Translations under genes and position numbers: made by a program | Notes under the pieces: generated by a model | Seen by the model: only the letters and a program-made list of their open reading frames with translations | Databases searched by the model: none | Told to the model about the DNA's origin: nothing | In this document: positions 1 to 10,805 of the stretch, piece by piece | Layout of the letters: every line of letters begins with the position of its first letter | Position numbering within the stretch: the stretch's first letter is position 1 | DNA from: Achromobacter xylosoxidans | GTDB taxonomy: Bacteria > Pseudomonadota > Gammaproteobacteria > Burkholderiales > Burkholderiaceae_B | Direction of reading: 5' to 3' | Length of the DNA: 64,000 nt | Assembly: GCF_014490035.1 (NCBI RefSeq) | Contig: NZ_CP061008.1 | Span: 1,426,001 to 1,490,000 of the forward strand

Positions 1-5
1 ATGCC

Positions 6-341
6 GTGGCTTTTCTTTTATTCCCCGTCTTGTTCGCGGCCAGCCTGCTGATCAGCCTGGCGGCCAGCGCCGTGCACGGCCGCCGTCATGGTTGGACGGC
101 CCCGGCCACGCGGCGGTGGCTGTTCGTGGCGGGATGTCTTGTGCTTTCGTATCTGGGCGGCCTGGCGCTGGTCATTCATGACCCGTATTTCGACGACAAC
201 GGGGTGCCTGAATTCATTCCGTGGCGTTTCCGCTGGACCTGGGCCTGGCTCTACGCCGGCTTGCTCCAGTTCGCCGTGGTTCCCGGCGGTCTGGCCCTGC
301 GGTTCCTGGCCAGGCGCAAGGCGGCAAGCGCCGCGCAATAA
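6..341 (+). CDS. Small membrane protein of unknown function (5' end uncertain)
   Basis: I do not recognise this protein. The frame is open to the left edge of the window, so the GTG at 6 may not be the true start. The 111 residues hold three likely membrane segments, at about 3-22, 37-57 and 77-100, and end in a short basic tail. It converges on secF, from which it is separated by a strong hairpin. Nothing in the sequence suggests a catalytic role. Confidence 0.5.
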   Translation: MAFLLFPVLFAASLLISLAASAVHGRRHGWTAPATRRWLFVAGCLVLSYLGGLALVIHDPYFDDNGVPEFIPWRFRWTWAWLYAGLLQFAVVPGGLALRFLARRKAASAAQ

Positions 342-342
342 A

Positions 343-367
343 AAACCCGCCGCAATGCGGCGGGTTT
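343..367. terminator. Bidirectional intrinsic terminator
   Basis: An 11-bp perfect stem (343-353 with 357-367) closes an AAT loop. It has A residues on its left and T residues on its right. It lies between the convergent ends of the small membrane protein gene and secF and could serve both. Confidence 0.85.
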
Positions 368-386
368 CTCTTCAAGCGGAAACGGA

Positions 387-1322
387 TCAGGCGGCTTCGC
401 CTTCCTCGCCTTCCTTCTTGACCGGCTTGACCAGGTCTTCGCGCTTGACGCCCAGCCACATGGCCAGGGCCGCGGCCACGAACACCGACGAGTAGATGCC
501 GAACCAGATGCCGATGGTCAGGGCCATGGCGAAGTAGTGCAGGGTGGGGCCGCCGAAGAACAGCATGGCCAGCACCATCATCTGCGTGGAACCGTGGGTG
601 ATGATGGTCCGCGAGATGGTCTGCGTGATGGCGCTGTTGATGACTTCGTGCACGTCCGCCTTGCGGTACTTGCGGAAGTTTTCGCGGATCCGGTCCATGA
701 TGACCACGGATTCGTTCACGGAGTAGCCCAGCACCGCCAGCACGCCCGCCAGCACCGACAGCGAGAATTCCCACTGGAAGAAGGCGAAGAAGCCCAGGAT
801 GATCACCACGTCGTGGAGGTTGGCGATCACGCCGGCGACGGCGAACTTCCATTCGAAGCGGAAGCCCAGGTAGACCATGATGCCGATGACCACGACCAGC
901 AGGGCCATCAGGCCGTTGTGCAGCAGCTCCTGGCCCACTTGCGGGCCCACGAACTCGACACGGCGCAGCTCGACGCCGGAATCGGCGGTCTTCAGCGCGG
1001 CCATGACGGTTTCGCTCTGGGTGGCCGAGGTCTGGCCTTCCTGCAGCGGCAGGCGGATCATGACGTCGTGCGAGGTGCCGAAGTTCTGCACCTGGAAGTC
1101 GGTGTAGCCCAGCTTGGAGACCACGCCGCGCACGTTTTCAAGCTGCGCCGTCTGAGCGTAGTTGACTTCCATGACCGTGCCGCCGGTGAATTCGATCGAC
1201 AGGTGGAAGCCGCGCGTGACGATGAAGAAAACAGCCGCCAGGAATGTGACGAGACTGATGATGTTCAGCACCAGCGCGTGGCGCATGAACGGGATGGTGC
1301 GGTGAATACGGAAAAATTCCAT
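387..1322 (-). CDS. secF: Protein translocase subunit SecF
   Basis: SecF works with SecD in the inner membrane, using the proton gradient to help SecYEG export proteins. The product has 311 residues (E. coli 323). It starts with the family N-terminus MEFFRIHRTIPFM and a membrane segment at about 14-34. It carries the EFTGGTVMEV motif, then the RND-type membrane core with the conserved GYSVNESVVIMDRIREN stretch. The C-terminus is short and rich in K and E. It lies 53 bp downstream of secD, with a 9-bp hairpin in the gap, in the standard order yajC-secD-secF. Confidence 0.97.
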   Translation of the reverse strand: MEFFRIHRTIPFMRHALVLNIISLVTFLAAVFFIVTRGFHLSIEFTGGTVMEVNYAQTAQLENVRGVVSKLGYTDFQVQNFGTSHDVMIRLPLQEGQTSATQSETVMAALKTADSGVELRRVEFVGPQVGQELLHNGLMALLVVVIGIMVYLGFRFEWKFAVAGVIANLHDVVIILGFFAFFQWEFSLSVLAGVLAVLGYSVNESVVIMDRIRENFRKYRKADVHEVINSAITQTISRTIITHGSTQMMVLAMLFFGGPTLHYFAMALTIGIWFGIYSSVFVAAALAMWLGVKREDLVKPVKKEGEEGEAA

Positions 1323-1346
1323 TTTTCGCCTTAGGCTTTATCTGTG

Positions 1347-1367
1347 GCGGGCGGCCGGGCCGCCCGC
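1347..1367 (-). other. Intercistronic hairpin between secD and secF
   Basis: A perfect 9-bp GC stem (1347-1355 with 1359-1367) closes a 3-nt loop in the secD-secF gap. No T-run follows it, so it is more likely an mRNA-processing or stability element than a full terminator. Confidence 0.5.
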
Positions 1368-1375
1368 GCTCATGT

Positions 1376-3256
1376 TCAGTTGGTCTTCGGTTTCCAGACT
1401 TCACCGATGGAGATCGACGTGAGCTTCTTCTTGCGGCCGTACCAGAGGTTGGCCAGCGCGCGCACGCCCACCACCGACGAGAACATCGAGGTCAGGATGC
1501 CCAGCACGTGCACCACCGCGAAGCCCCGGATCGGGCCCGAACCGAAGGCCAGCAGCGCCAGGCCCACGATCAGCGTGGTGAGGTTCGAGTCGAGAATGGT
1601 GCCCCAGGCGCGCTCGAAGCCATGATGGATGGCCTGTTGCGGACTGGCGCCGGCGCGCAACTCTTCCCGTATCCGTTCGTTGATCAGCACGTTCGAGTCG
1701 ATGGCCATGCCCAGCGTCAGCGCGATTGCCGCGATGCCCGGCAGGGTCAGCGTGGCCTGCAGCATGGACAGCAGCGCCAGCAGCAGCAGCACGTTCATGG
1801 TCAGGCCGATCGTGGAGAACACGCCGAACAGGTGGTAGTACAGGATGATGAAGGCGGCGATGGCCAGGAAGCCGTACAGCGTCGAGTAGAAGCCCTTGGC
1901 GATGTTGTCCGCGCCCAGGCTCGGGCCGATGGTGCGTTCCTCGATGATGGACATGGGCGCAGCCAGGGCGCCGGCGCGCAGCAGCAGCGCGGTGTCGGCG
2001 GCCTCTTCGGAGCTCATGCTGCCCGAGATCTGCACCTGGCCGCCGGCGATTTCGCCGCGGATGACCGGAGCCGTGACCACTTCGCCCTTGCCGTTTTCGA
2101 ACAGCAGGATGGCCATGCGCTTGCCGATGTTGTCGCGGGTGACGTCGCGGAAGATGCGGGCGCCCTTGGAGTCCAGCGTCAGGTGGACCGCGGCCTGCTG
2201 GGTCTGCGAGTCGCGGCCGGGCTGGGCGTCCTGCAGGTTTTCGCCGGTCAGGATGACCTGGCGGCGGACCAGGATGGGACGGCCGTCGCGGTCGTTGTAG
2301 CGTTCAAGGCCGAAAGGCACGCTGCCGCCCAGCAGCGCGGCCTGCGCGGCGGGGGAGTCGTCGACCATGCGGATTTCCAGCGTGGCGGTGCGGCCCAGCA
2401 GTTCCTTGGCCTTGGCCACGTCCTGCACGCCGGGCAGCTGCACCACGATGCGGTCGGCGCCTTGCTGCTGGATGACCGGTTCGGCCACGCCCAGTTCGTT
2501 GATCCGGTTATGCAGCGTGTTGATGTTCTGCTTGAGCGCGGAGTCCTGCACGCGGGTGACGGCGGCCGGGTTCAGCGCGGCCATCAGCAACGGCTTGCCG
2601 TTTTCCGTGCGCTCGGTGAACTCCAGGTCGGGCAGGCGGCTGCGCAGGGTGGAGATGGCGCGGTCGCGGTCGTCGGTGTCGGCGAAGGTGGCGGCAATGG
2701 CCAGGCCCGAGCGTTCGACGCCGGCCACGTTGACCTTCTGGTCGCGCAGCACGGAGCGCACGTCGGCGGCCAGGGAGTCGTAGCGGGCGGTCAGGGCGCC
2801 CTGCATGTCCACTTGCAGCAGGAAGTGCACGCCGCCGCGCAGGTCCAGGCCCAGGTACATCGGCTTGGGCGCGAACCAACCCAGGGCGCGCATCCAGGCG
2901 GGCGAGGCGGGCAGCAGGTTCAGCGCGACCGTGTAGTGGGGGTCGCCGGCGACGGTGTTGAGGGATTTGTCGATCAGGTCGCGCGCCTGCAACTGCAGGT
3001 CGGTCGACGTGAAGCGGGCGCGCACGGTGCCGAGCGTGCCGTTCTGTTCGTAATAGACCCCTTCATTGGGGATCTTGGCGTCGGTCAGGATCTGTTCGAC
3101 CCGGCTCAGCATGGCGGGATCGACCTTGATCGTGGCCTTGGCGCTGGAAACCTGGACGGCCGGGGATTCGCCGTAGAAGTTGGGAAGCGTGTACAGCAGG
3201 CCGATGATGACCGCGACCAGGACCGTAATGTACTTCCAAAGGGGATAGCGGTTCAT
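1376..3256 (-). CDS. secD: Protein translocase subunit SecD
   Basis: SecD is the large accessory subunit of the Sec translocase. It pulls exported chains across the inner membrane in the SecDF-YajC complex. The protein has 626 residues (E. coli 615). It has an N-terminal membrane segment (about 8-27), a large periplasmic region with the DLRGGVHFLLQVD signature, and a C-terminal RND-type five-helix core with GMAIDSNVLINERIREEL. The start at 3256 follows the family start MNRYPLWKY. It lies between yajC and secF in one apparent operon. Confidence 0.97.
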   Translation of the reverse strand: MNRYPLWKYITVLVAVIIGLLYTLPNFYGESPAVQVSSAKATIKVDPAMLSRVEQILTDAKIPNEGVYYEQNGTLGTVRARFTSTDLQLQARDLIDKSLNTVAGDPHYTVALNLLPASPAWMRALGWFAPKPMYLGLDLRGGVHFLLQVDMQGALTARYDSLAADVRSVLRDQKVNVAGVERSGLAIAATFADTDDRDRAISTLRSRLPDLEFTERTENGKPLLMAALNPAAVTRVQDSALKQNINTLHNRINELGVAEPVIQQQGADRIVVQLPGVQDVAKAKELLGRTATLEIRMVDDSPAAQAALLGGSVPFGLERYNDRDGRPILVRRQVILTGENLQDAQPGRDSQTQQAAVHLTLDSKGARIFRDVTRDNIGKRMAILLFENGKGEVVTAPVIRGEIAGGQVQISGSMSSEEAADTALLLRAGALAAPMSIIEERTIGPSLGADNIAKGFYSTLYGFLAIAAFIILYYHLFGVFSTIGLTMNVLLLLALLSMLQATLTLPGIAAIALTLGMAIDSNVLINERIREELRAGASPQQAIHHGFERAWGTILDSNLTTLIVGLALLAFGSGPIRGFAVVHVLGILTSMFSSVVGVRALANLWYGRKKKLTSISIGEVWKPKTN

Positions 3257-3335
3257 TGCCGGCTACTTCATGTAAAAGTGATGAAAGGGCCGCCCGGGCG
3301 ACAAGCGCGGCGGGCGGCGACAGGGCCATCAAGCA

Positions 3336-3360
3336 ACAGGAGCCCGATGGGGGCTCCTGT
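3336..3360 (-). other. Hairpin between yajC and secD
   Basis: A 10-bp perfect stem (3336-3345 with 3351-3360) with a 5-nt loop sits just after the yajC stop. Without a T-run it is probably a leaky terminator or an RNA-stability element that separates yajC expression from secDF. Confidence 0.55.
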
Positions 3361-3367
3361 GGGACGC

Positions 3368-3712
3368 TTACAGGGCCTTGATGGTTCCCTTGGGCAGCAC
3401 GGTCGAGACCGAGGACTTCTGCATGATCACTTCGACGGGCTTGTCGGCCAGTTCGGAGACTTCGACGGTGACGTAGCTGTCGTTGACCTTGGTGACCTTG
3501 CCGAGCATGCCGCCGGCGGTGACCACTTCGTCGCCCTTGGCCAGGGCGGCGATCAGGTTGCGGTGTTCCTTCTGGCGCTTCATCTGGGGACGGATCATCA
3601 GGAAGTAGAGGATCACGAACATCAGGATGATGGGCAGCATGCCCATCAGCGCGTTACCCTCGGGGGCTGCGGCCTGAGCCACGACGAGGCTGGCGGTATC
3701 GATAACGGACAT
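3368..3712 (-). CDS. yajC: Preprotein translocase subunit YajC
   Basis: YajC is the small single-pass membrane subunit that associates with SecDF. The 114 residues (E. coli 110) include one membrane segment at about 24-43, followed by the family motif IRPQMKRQKEHR and a small cytoplasmic beta-rich domain. A strong ribosome-binding site (AGGAG, 6 nt upstream) fixes the start at 3712. It is the first gene of the yajC-secD-secF cluster and lies downstream of queA-tgt, as in many proteobacteria. Confidence 0.96.
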   Translation of the reverse strand: MSVIDTASLVVAQAAAPEGNALMGMLPIILMFVILYFLMIRPQMKRQKEHRNLIAALAKGDEVVTAGGMLGKVTKVNDSYVTVEVSELADKPVEVIMQKSSVSTVLPKGTIKAL

Positions 3713-3826
3713 TGAATTCTCCTGCGTTTAGTCTGTTTGGGTGTTTGTATCTAGTGTTTTTATGCGCCCATCCCCGCGCGAGCCATGGATAGGGCAAGCC
3801 GACTATTGTATATAGGTCCTGAAATT

Positions 3827-6022
<2,196 letters not shown>

Positions 6023-6152
6023 CTATCCGTCCGGCAAGGGCGGCAAAAAGAGGGCGAAAACGGGCCAGGCGGGCCCGGGGCAACCCTGTATTGTAAAGCG
6101 GCCGCAGGATCGGGCTGCCCGGCCGGGGGACGGATGGCCGCTCCGGCTGCGT

Positions 6153-6968
6153 TCAGCGCGCCGGGCTCCAGCCCAGCCGGCGCGAGCAATCCGCCGCCGC
6201 CGCCGTCAGCGCCCGCACCGGTTCGCCGTCGGCCGACAGGTCGAATCCCCCGTGCAGTCCCAGGCTGGTGATGGCGCCGGCCAGATGGCCCTGCGCATCC
6301 AGCACCGGCACCGAGGCCGAATTGATGCCGTGCAGCAGGTGGCCGCTGACGCTGGCGTAACCGCGCTTGCGGGTCGCCTGCCACTGGCGGCGCAGCGCGG
6401 CGGCCAGATCGGCGGGCGGTTCCGCCGCATCCAGCATGCGGGCGGCCTCGGGATCATGCGCTTGCAGCGCCTCCCATTCGGACAGTGCCCGCGGCAGGGC
6501 CAGGGCCTCGGGCAGCCAGGCGGCGAAGACCCGGCCGGTGGCGCTGTTGAGCAGCGGCAGCACCGAGCCCACCCGCACGTTGACCGTCACCGGCAGTCGC
6601 GCGTCGCGCCATTGCACGATGGTGGGGCCGTGCTGGCCCCATACCGCGATGAACACGGTCTGGCCGATGGCGGCGCTCAGGCCGTCCAGGCTGCCGGCCG
6701 CCAGTTTCACGAAATCCACTTCGGCCAGCGCCGCCAGTCCGGTGTGCAGCGCCTGCGGGCCCAGCCGGTAGCGGGCGCTGGCCGCGTCCTGTTCCACATA
6801 GCCGCGCCGCTCCAGAGACACCAGGTAGCGGTGCACCTTGGCGCGCGGCATGTCCAGGCTGCGGCCCAGCTCGGACACGGACAGGGCGCCGCCCAGTTCG
6901 GCCAGCCGGGTCAGCACGTCCAGGGCGATTTCGGCTGATTGGATCCCCGTGCTGCTATCTGTTGACAT
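6153..6968 (-). CDS. IclR-family transcriptional regulator
   Basis: The 271-residue protein has an N-terminal winged helix-turn-helix (about 10-70, with [22 protein letters not shown]) and a C-terminal IclR effector domain (about 85-262). IclR proteins bind small organic acids or aromatics and often control a divergent neighbour. Here the neighbour is an ABC solute-binding protein gene 236 bp away, with a perfect palindrome in the gap. The effector cannot be read from the sequence. Confidence 0.9.
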   Translation of the reverse strand: MSTDSSTGIQSAEIALDVLTRLAELGGALSVSELGRSLDMPRAKVHRYLVSLERRGYVEQDAASARYRLGPQALHTGLAALAEVDFVKLAAGSLDGLSAAIGQTVFIAVWGQHGPTIVQWRDARLPVTVNVRVGSVLPLLNSATGRVFAAWLPEALALPRALSEWEALQAHDPEAARMLDAAEPPADLAAALRRQWQATRKRGYASVSGHLLHGINSASVPVLDAQGHLAGAITSLGLHGGFDLSADGEPVRALTAAAADCSRRLGWSPAR

Positions 6969-7015
6969 GAGTTTGTCTCTTATTAGAATACGTGTATCAC
7001 TAAAAAATACAGCGC

Positions 7016-7032
7016 TTGCCAGTCACTGGCAA
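7016..7032. promoter_or_regulatory. Palindrome between the IclR gene and the solute-binding protein gene
   Basis: The 17-bp sequence TTGCCAGTCACTGGCAA has two perfect 8-bp arms around one central base. It lies 48 bp upstream of the IclR start in the divergent intergenic region. IclR proteins bind palindromes of this size, so it is a candidate operator; the link is inferred from position. A second, weaker inverted repeat (ATACGTGTAT) lies near 6988-6997. Confidence 0.5.
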
Positions 7033-7204
7033 CGTGGAGACCAGCAAGAACGCAGCCGCGCCGCGCTGCGAGGCCGTGCGGACAAACCCGCAGCGGGCCC
7101 CCCGAGGTGCCCGCCCGCCGGGTTCCCCGCCGTATAAACAGAGTTCCACGCCGTAGCGGATCGGCGCAAAGCATAAGACATCCGCGTATCCAAGGAGACT
7201 CCGC

Positions 7205-8362
7205 ATGACCCCTCGTCGTACCCTCATGGCCGCCGCGCTGGCCGCCCTGCTGGCAGCGGGCGCCACGCCCGCGCTGGCCCAGGTGAAAATCGGCGCCACG
7301 CTGTCCACCACCGGTCCCCAGGCCTCGCTGGGCATCCCCGAACGCAACACGATCAGCCTGCTGCCCACCGAGATCGGGGGCGTCAAGGTCGAGTACGTGG
7401 TGCTGGACGACGCTTCCGACACCACCCGCGCCGTCAGCAATTCCCACAAGCTGATCTCGGAGAACAAGGTGGACCTGATCGTCGGGTCCACCACCACGCC
7501 CAACACCATGGCCATGCTGGACACGGTGGCCAGCGGCGCCACCCCGGTGATCACGCTGGCTTCTTCGGCGCGGCTGATCGAGCCGGTCGACGACAAGCGC
7601 CGCTGGGTGTTCAAGACGCCGCACTCCGATTCGCTGATGGCCGAGGGCATCGCGCGCCACGCGGCGGCCAATGGCGTGAAGAAGCTGGCCTTCATCGGCT
7701 TCAACAACGCGCTGGGCGAGACCTTCTGGGTGGAAATCGAGAAGGCGGCCAAGAAGCACGGCATCGAGGTGGTGGGCAAGGAAGCCTTCGCGCCCACCGA
7801 CACGTCCGCCGTGGCCCAGACCCTGAAGGTGATCGGCGCGGCGCCGGACGCCGTGGTGGTCGGGGCCTCCGGCACGCCCGCCGCGATGCCGGCGCGGGCG
7901 CTGCGCGAACGCGGCTACAAGGGCAAGATCTACTTCAACCACGGCGTGGCCAACAACGACTTCCTGCGGGTCTGTGGCGACGCCTGCGAGGGCGCCTGGG
8001 TGCCGGTGGGGCCGGTAATGGTCGCCGACCTGCTGCCGGACACCAACCCCGTCAAGTCCACCGCCCAGGCCTTCGCCAAGAAGTATGAGGCGGCCAACGG
8101 CGCGGGCAGCGTGTCCCTGTTCGCCGCCTACACCTGGGACGTCGGCCTCCTGCTGCAGCAGGCCATCCCGGTGGCGCTGAAGACGGCCAAGCCCGGCACG
8201 CCCGAATTCCGGGCGGCGCTGCGCGACGCGCTGGAGAACGTCAAGAACCTGCCCACCGCGACAGGCGTGGTCAACATGAGTCCCACCGACCACAACGGGC
8301 TGGACGAGCGGGCGCTGGTGATGGCGACCGTGGCTTCGGGCAAGTGGCGCCTTCAAAAATAA
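7205..8362 (+). CDS. ABC transporter periplasmic substrate-binding protein, LivK/amino-acid type
   Basis: The 385-residue protein has a signal peptide ending near residue 25 (ATPALA|QVKIG). It continues as a type I periplasmic binding protein of the branched-chain amino acid (LivK-like) family: the N-terminal domain opens with KIGATLSTTGPQASLG, and the Peripla_BP_6 fold runs to the end. Such proteins capture amino acids, amides or aromatic acids for Liv-type ABC importers. No permease or ATPase gene is adjacent, so its partners are encoded elsewhere. The ribosome-binding site is AAGGAG, 8 nt upstream of the start. It is probably controlled by the divergent IclR gene. Confidence 0.88.
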   Translation: MTPRRTLMAAALAALLAAGATPALAQVKIGATLSTTGPQASLGIPERNTISLLPTEIGGVKVEYVVLDDASDTTRAVSNSHKLISENKVDLIVGSTTTPNTMAMLDTVASGATPVITLASSARLIEPVDDKRRWVFKTPHSDSLMAEGIARHAAANGVKKLAFIGFNNALGETFWVEIEKAAKKHGIEVVGKEAFAPTDTSAVAQTLKVIGAAPDAVVVGASGTPAAMPARALRERGYKGKIYFNHGVANNDFLRVCGDACEGAWVPVGPVMVADLLPDTNPVKSTAQAFAKKYEAANGAGSVSLFAAYTWDVGLLLQQAIPVALKTAKPGTPEFRAALRDALENVKNLPTATGVVNMSPTDHNGLDERALVMATVASGKWRLQK

Positions 8363-8382
8363 AGCGCTCCACGGGAGCGCTT
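8362..8382. terminator. Hairpin after the solute-binding protein gene
   Basis: A 9-bp perfect stem (8362-8370 with 8374-8382) with an ACG loop overlaps the stop of the solute-binding protein gene. Only a short T stretch follows on the plus strand, so termination is probably partial. Confidence 0.55.
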
Positions 8383-8461
8383 GCAGGCCCGCGCCGCCCG
8401 CAAGCGCCCCAGGTTTTGTATGCTCTCGGTTTTGCAGGACGAGCAACCGGGTGGGCGTGGC

Positions 8462-9910
8462 ATGACGGGACAAGCATATAAGCGTAGGGGCGGGCTGAAG
8501 CGATGGCTGGCCGGCGGGCTGCTGGCCGTGGTGGCGGGCGCGGCCTGGGCGCAGGTGCCCGGCCTGCCGCCCAACGTGGTGAACGCCTGGAAAGCCAGCA
8601 AGCTGCCCGACAGCTCCCTGTCCCTGGTGGTGCAGGAAGTGGGCGGGCCGCGCCTGGCGGCGCTGAATGCCAAGGAGTCGCGCAATCCCGCCTCGGTGAT
8701 GAAGCTGGTCACGACCTGGGCCGCGCTGTCCGAGCTGGGACCCAACTATGTCTGGCGCACCGAATTCATGACGGCGCCCGGCGCGCGGCCCGATGCCAAG
8801 GGCGTGCTGAGCGGCCCGCTATACCTGCGGGCTGGCGGCGATCCGCAATTCCTGCTGCAGGACCTGTGGGTGCTGCTGCGCGAACTGCGCCTGCGCGGCG
8901 TCAAGCAGATCAACGACCTGGTCATCGACCGCAGCATCTTCGGCCAGGTCGCGACCGACCCAGGCGCTTTCGACGGCGCCCCGGACCGGGCCTACAACGC
9001 CAGCCCGGATGCCCTGATGGTGGGTTTTGGCGCAATGCGGCTGCTGTTCACGCCGGACCCCGCCGCCAATAAATGGGTGCCGCTGATCGATCCGCCGCTG
9101 CCGGGCCTGAAGATCGAGGGCCGCGTCGAATGGAGCGATGCCCGCTGCCCCGGGCCTCCCGTGGTGACGACCGAACCCTTGATCACCCAGCAGGGCGTCA
9201 CGATCCGCGTGAATGGCAAGGTGGCCGGCTCCTGCGGCGAATTCAGCCTGTACCGCCTGGCGCTGTCGCAGCCCGACTACGCCACCGAAGTGTTCCGCAT
9301 GCTCTGGAAGGAGCTGGGCGGCACTTTCAAGGGCCAGGTCCGTTCCGGCATGGTGCCGCCTGACGCGGTGGTGCTGGCCTCGCACGATTCGCCCACGCTG
9401 GCCGAGGCGATCCGCCAGATCAACAAGCGCAGCAACAACGTCATGGCGCGCACCTTGCTGCTGACCCTGGGCGCCGAGCGCGGCCGCCGGCCCGCCACCG
9501 TCGCCAGCAGCGAGGCCGTGGCCAAGGGGCTGCTGGCCAAGCAGGGCCTGGATATGCCCGAGCTGGTCATCGACAACGGCGCCGGCCTGTCGCGCGACGC
9601 GCGGGTGTCGGCCGACAGCCTGGCGTCGATGCTGACCGTGGCCTGGAACTCGCCGGTCATGCCCGAGTACATTTCATCCTTTGCGATCGCGGGGGTGGAT
9701 GGCACGGTGCGCCGCCGCCTCAAGGGCGATGGCACCCTGGGCATGGCCCACCTGAAGACCGGGTCGCTGCGCGACGTGCGTTCCATCGCAGGCTACGTGC
9801 TGGGCGCCAGCGGCAAGCGCTACGTGGTGGTCAGCATTGTCAACCACGAACAGGCCGGCGCCGTGCGCGCCTTCGACGACGCCCTGATCGCCTGGCTCGC
9901 TGAACAATGA
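8462..9910 (+). CDS. dacB: D-alanyl-D-alanine carboxypeptidase/endopeptidase (penicillin-binding protein 4 type)
   Basis: DacB is a periplasmic class C low-molecular-weight penicillin-binding protein that trims or cuts peptidoglycan crosslinks. From the ATG at 8462 it has 482 residues, with a signal peptide ending near residue 30 (GAAWA|QVPG). The three active-site motifs are present: SVMK at 78-81, SNN in NKRSNNVMAR, and KTG in HLKTGSL. Longer in-frame starts exist at 8381 and 8420, but the 8462 start gives the best signal peptide. It stands alone between the solute-binding protein gene and upp. Confidence 0.93.
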   Translation: MTGQAYKRRGGLKRWLAGGLLAVVAGAAWAQVPGLPPNVVNAWKASKLPDSSLSLVVQEVGGPRLAALNAKESRNPASVMKLVTTWAALSELGPNYVWRTEFMTAPGARPDAKGVLSGPLYLRAGGDPQFLLQDLWVLLRELRLRGVKQINDLVIDRSIFGQVATDPGAFDGAPDRAYNASPDALMVGFGAMRLLFTPDPAANKWVPLIDPPLPGLKIEGRVEWSDARCPGPPVVTTEPLITQQGVTIRVNGKVAGSCGEFSLYRLALSQPDYATEVFRMLWKELGGTFKGQVRSGMVPPDAVVLASHDSPTLAEAIRQINKRSNNVMARTLLLTLGAERGRRPATVASSEAVAKGLLAKQGLDMPELVIDNGAGLSRDARVSADSLASMLTVAWNSPVMPEYISSFAIAGVDGTVRRRLKGDGTLGMAHLKTGSLRDVRSIAGYVLGASGKRYVVVSIVNHEQAGAVRAFDDALIAWLAEQ

Positions 9911-10096
9911 CCATGCCTGCGCCTCGCCGGCGCGAATCTTCGGATCATCCTGCGGGCGGTCAATAACAATTCCCTTCCAAACCGATTACGATCCTCAAAT
10001 GTGGCTCGACGGCGGGGCGATGCAAAGCGCGCCGCGCCGTCATGGTTCCGCCTGAGGCGAATACCCTGTCTATCAATACTCTGGAGAGTTACGCAC

Positions 10097-10735
10097 ATGC
10101 CCGTGCACGAAATCCGCCATCCGCTGATCCGCCACAAGCTCGGGATCATGCGTCGCGCCGACCTCAGCACCAAGAGCTTCCGTGAGCTGTCGCAGGAAGT
10201 GGGCGCGCTGCTCACGTATGAAGCGTCCAAGGACCTGCCGCTGGCGCCCGCCACCGTCGAGGGCTGGTGCGGCTCGGTGCAGGTCGAAAAGATCGCCGGC
10301 AAGAAAGTCACCGTGGTGCCCATCCTGCGCGCCGGCATCGGCATGCTGGACGGCGTGCTCAGCCTGATTCCGGGCGCCAAGGTCAGCGTGGTGGGCGTGG
10401 CCCGCAACGAAGAAACGCTGGAAGCGCATACCTACCTGGAACGCCTGGTGGGTGAACTGGACCAGCGCCTGGCCCTGATCGTCGACCCGATGCTGGCCAC
10501 CGGCGGCTCCATGGTCGCCGCCATTGATCTGCTCAAGCGCGCCGGTTGCAAGGAAATCCGCGCCCTGGTGCTGGTAGCGGCGCCGGTCGGTATCGATACG
10601 GTTCTGGCCAAGCATCCCGACGTGCACATCTACACCGCGTCCATCGACGACGGCCTCAACGAGCACGGCTACATCATGCCGGGCCTGGGCGACGCCGGCG
10701 ACCGCATTTTCGGCACGACGCAGAAGACGGAATAG
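10097..10735 (+). CDS. upp: Uracil phosphoribosyltransferase
   Basis: Upp converts uracil and PRPP to UMP in pyrimidine salvage. The frame is open upstream, but the ATG at 10097 has a good ribosome-binding site (GGAGAG at 10083-10088) and gives the family start [16 protein letters not shown]. The 212 residues compare with 208 in E. coli. The PRPP-binding loop DPMLATGGS and the C-terminal [12 protein letters not shown] uracil-binding segment are intact. A strong terminator follows. Confidence 0.97.
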   Translation: MPVHEIRHPLIRHKLGIMRRADLSTKSFRELSQEVGALLTYEASKDLPLAPATVEGWCGSVQVEKIAGKKVTVVPILRAGIGMLDGVLSLIPGAKVSVVGVARNEETLEAHTYLERLVGELDQRLALIVDPMLATGGSMVAAIDLLKRAGCKEIRALVLVAAPVGIDTVLAKHPDVHIYTASIDDGLNEHGYIMPGLGDAGDRIFGTTQKTE

Positions 10736-10758
10736 CGGCCGGGGTACGGCCACGAAAA

Positions 10759-10786
10759 AAAACGCCAGCCCGCAGGCTGGCGTTTT
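10759..10786. terminator. Bidirectional terminator between upp and cysG
   Basis: A 12-bp stem (10759-10770 with 10775-10786) with loop CGCA is flanked by an A-run on the left and ends in TTTT. It can stop transcription from upp and from cysG. Confidence 0.88.
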
Positions 10787-10805
10787 GCATCGGGCCCACG
10801 GCCCC

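Noticed and set aside
1508..3715. A 735-codon plus-strand open frame opposite secD and yajC
   Set aside because: Shadow frame with repetitive Gln/His/Gly/Val composition and no ribosome-binding site or domain.
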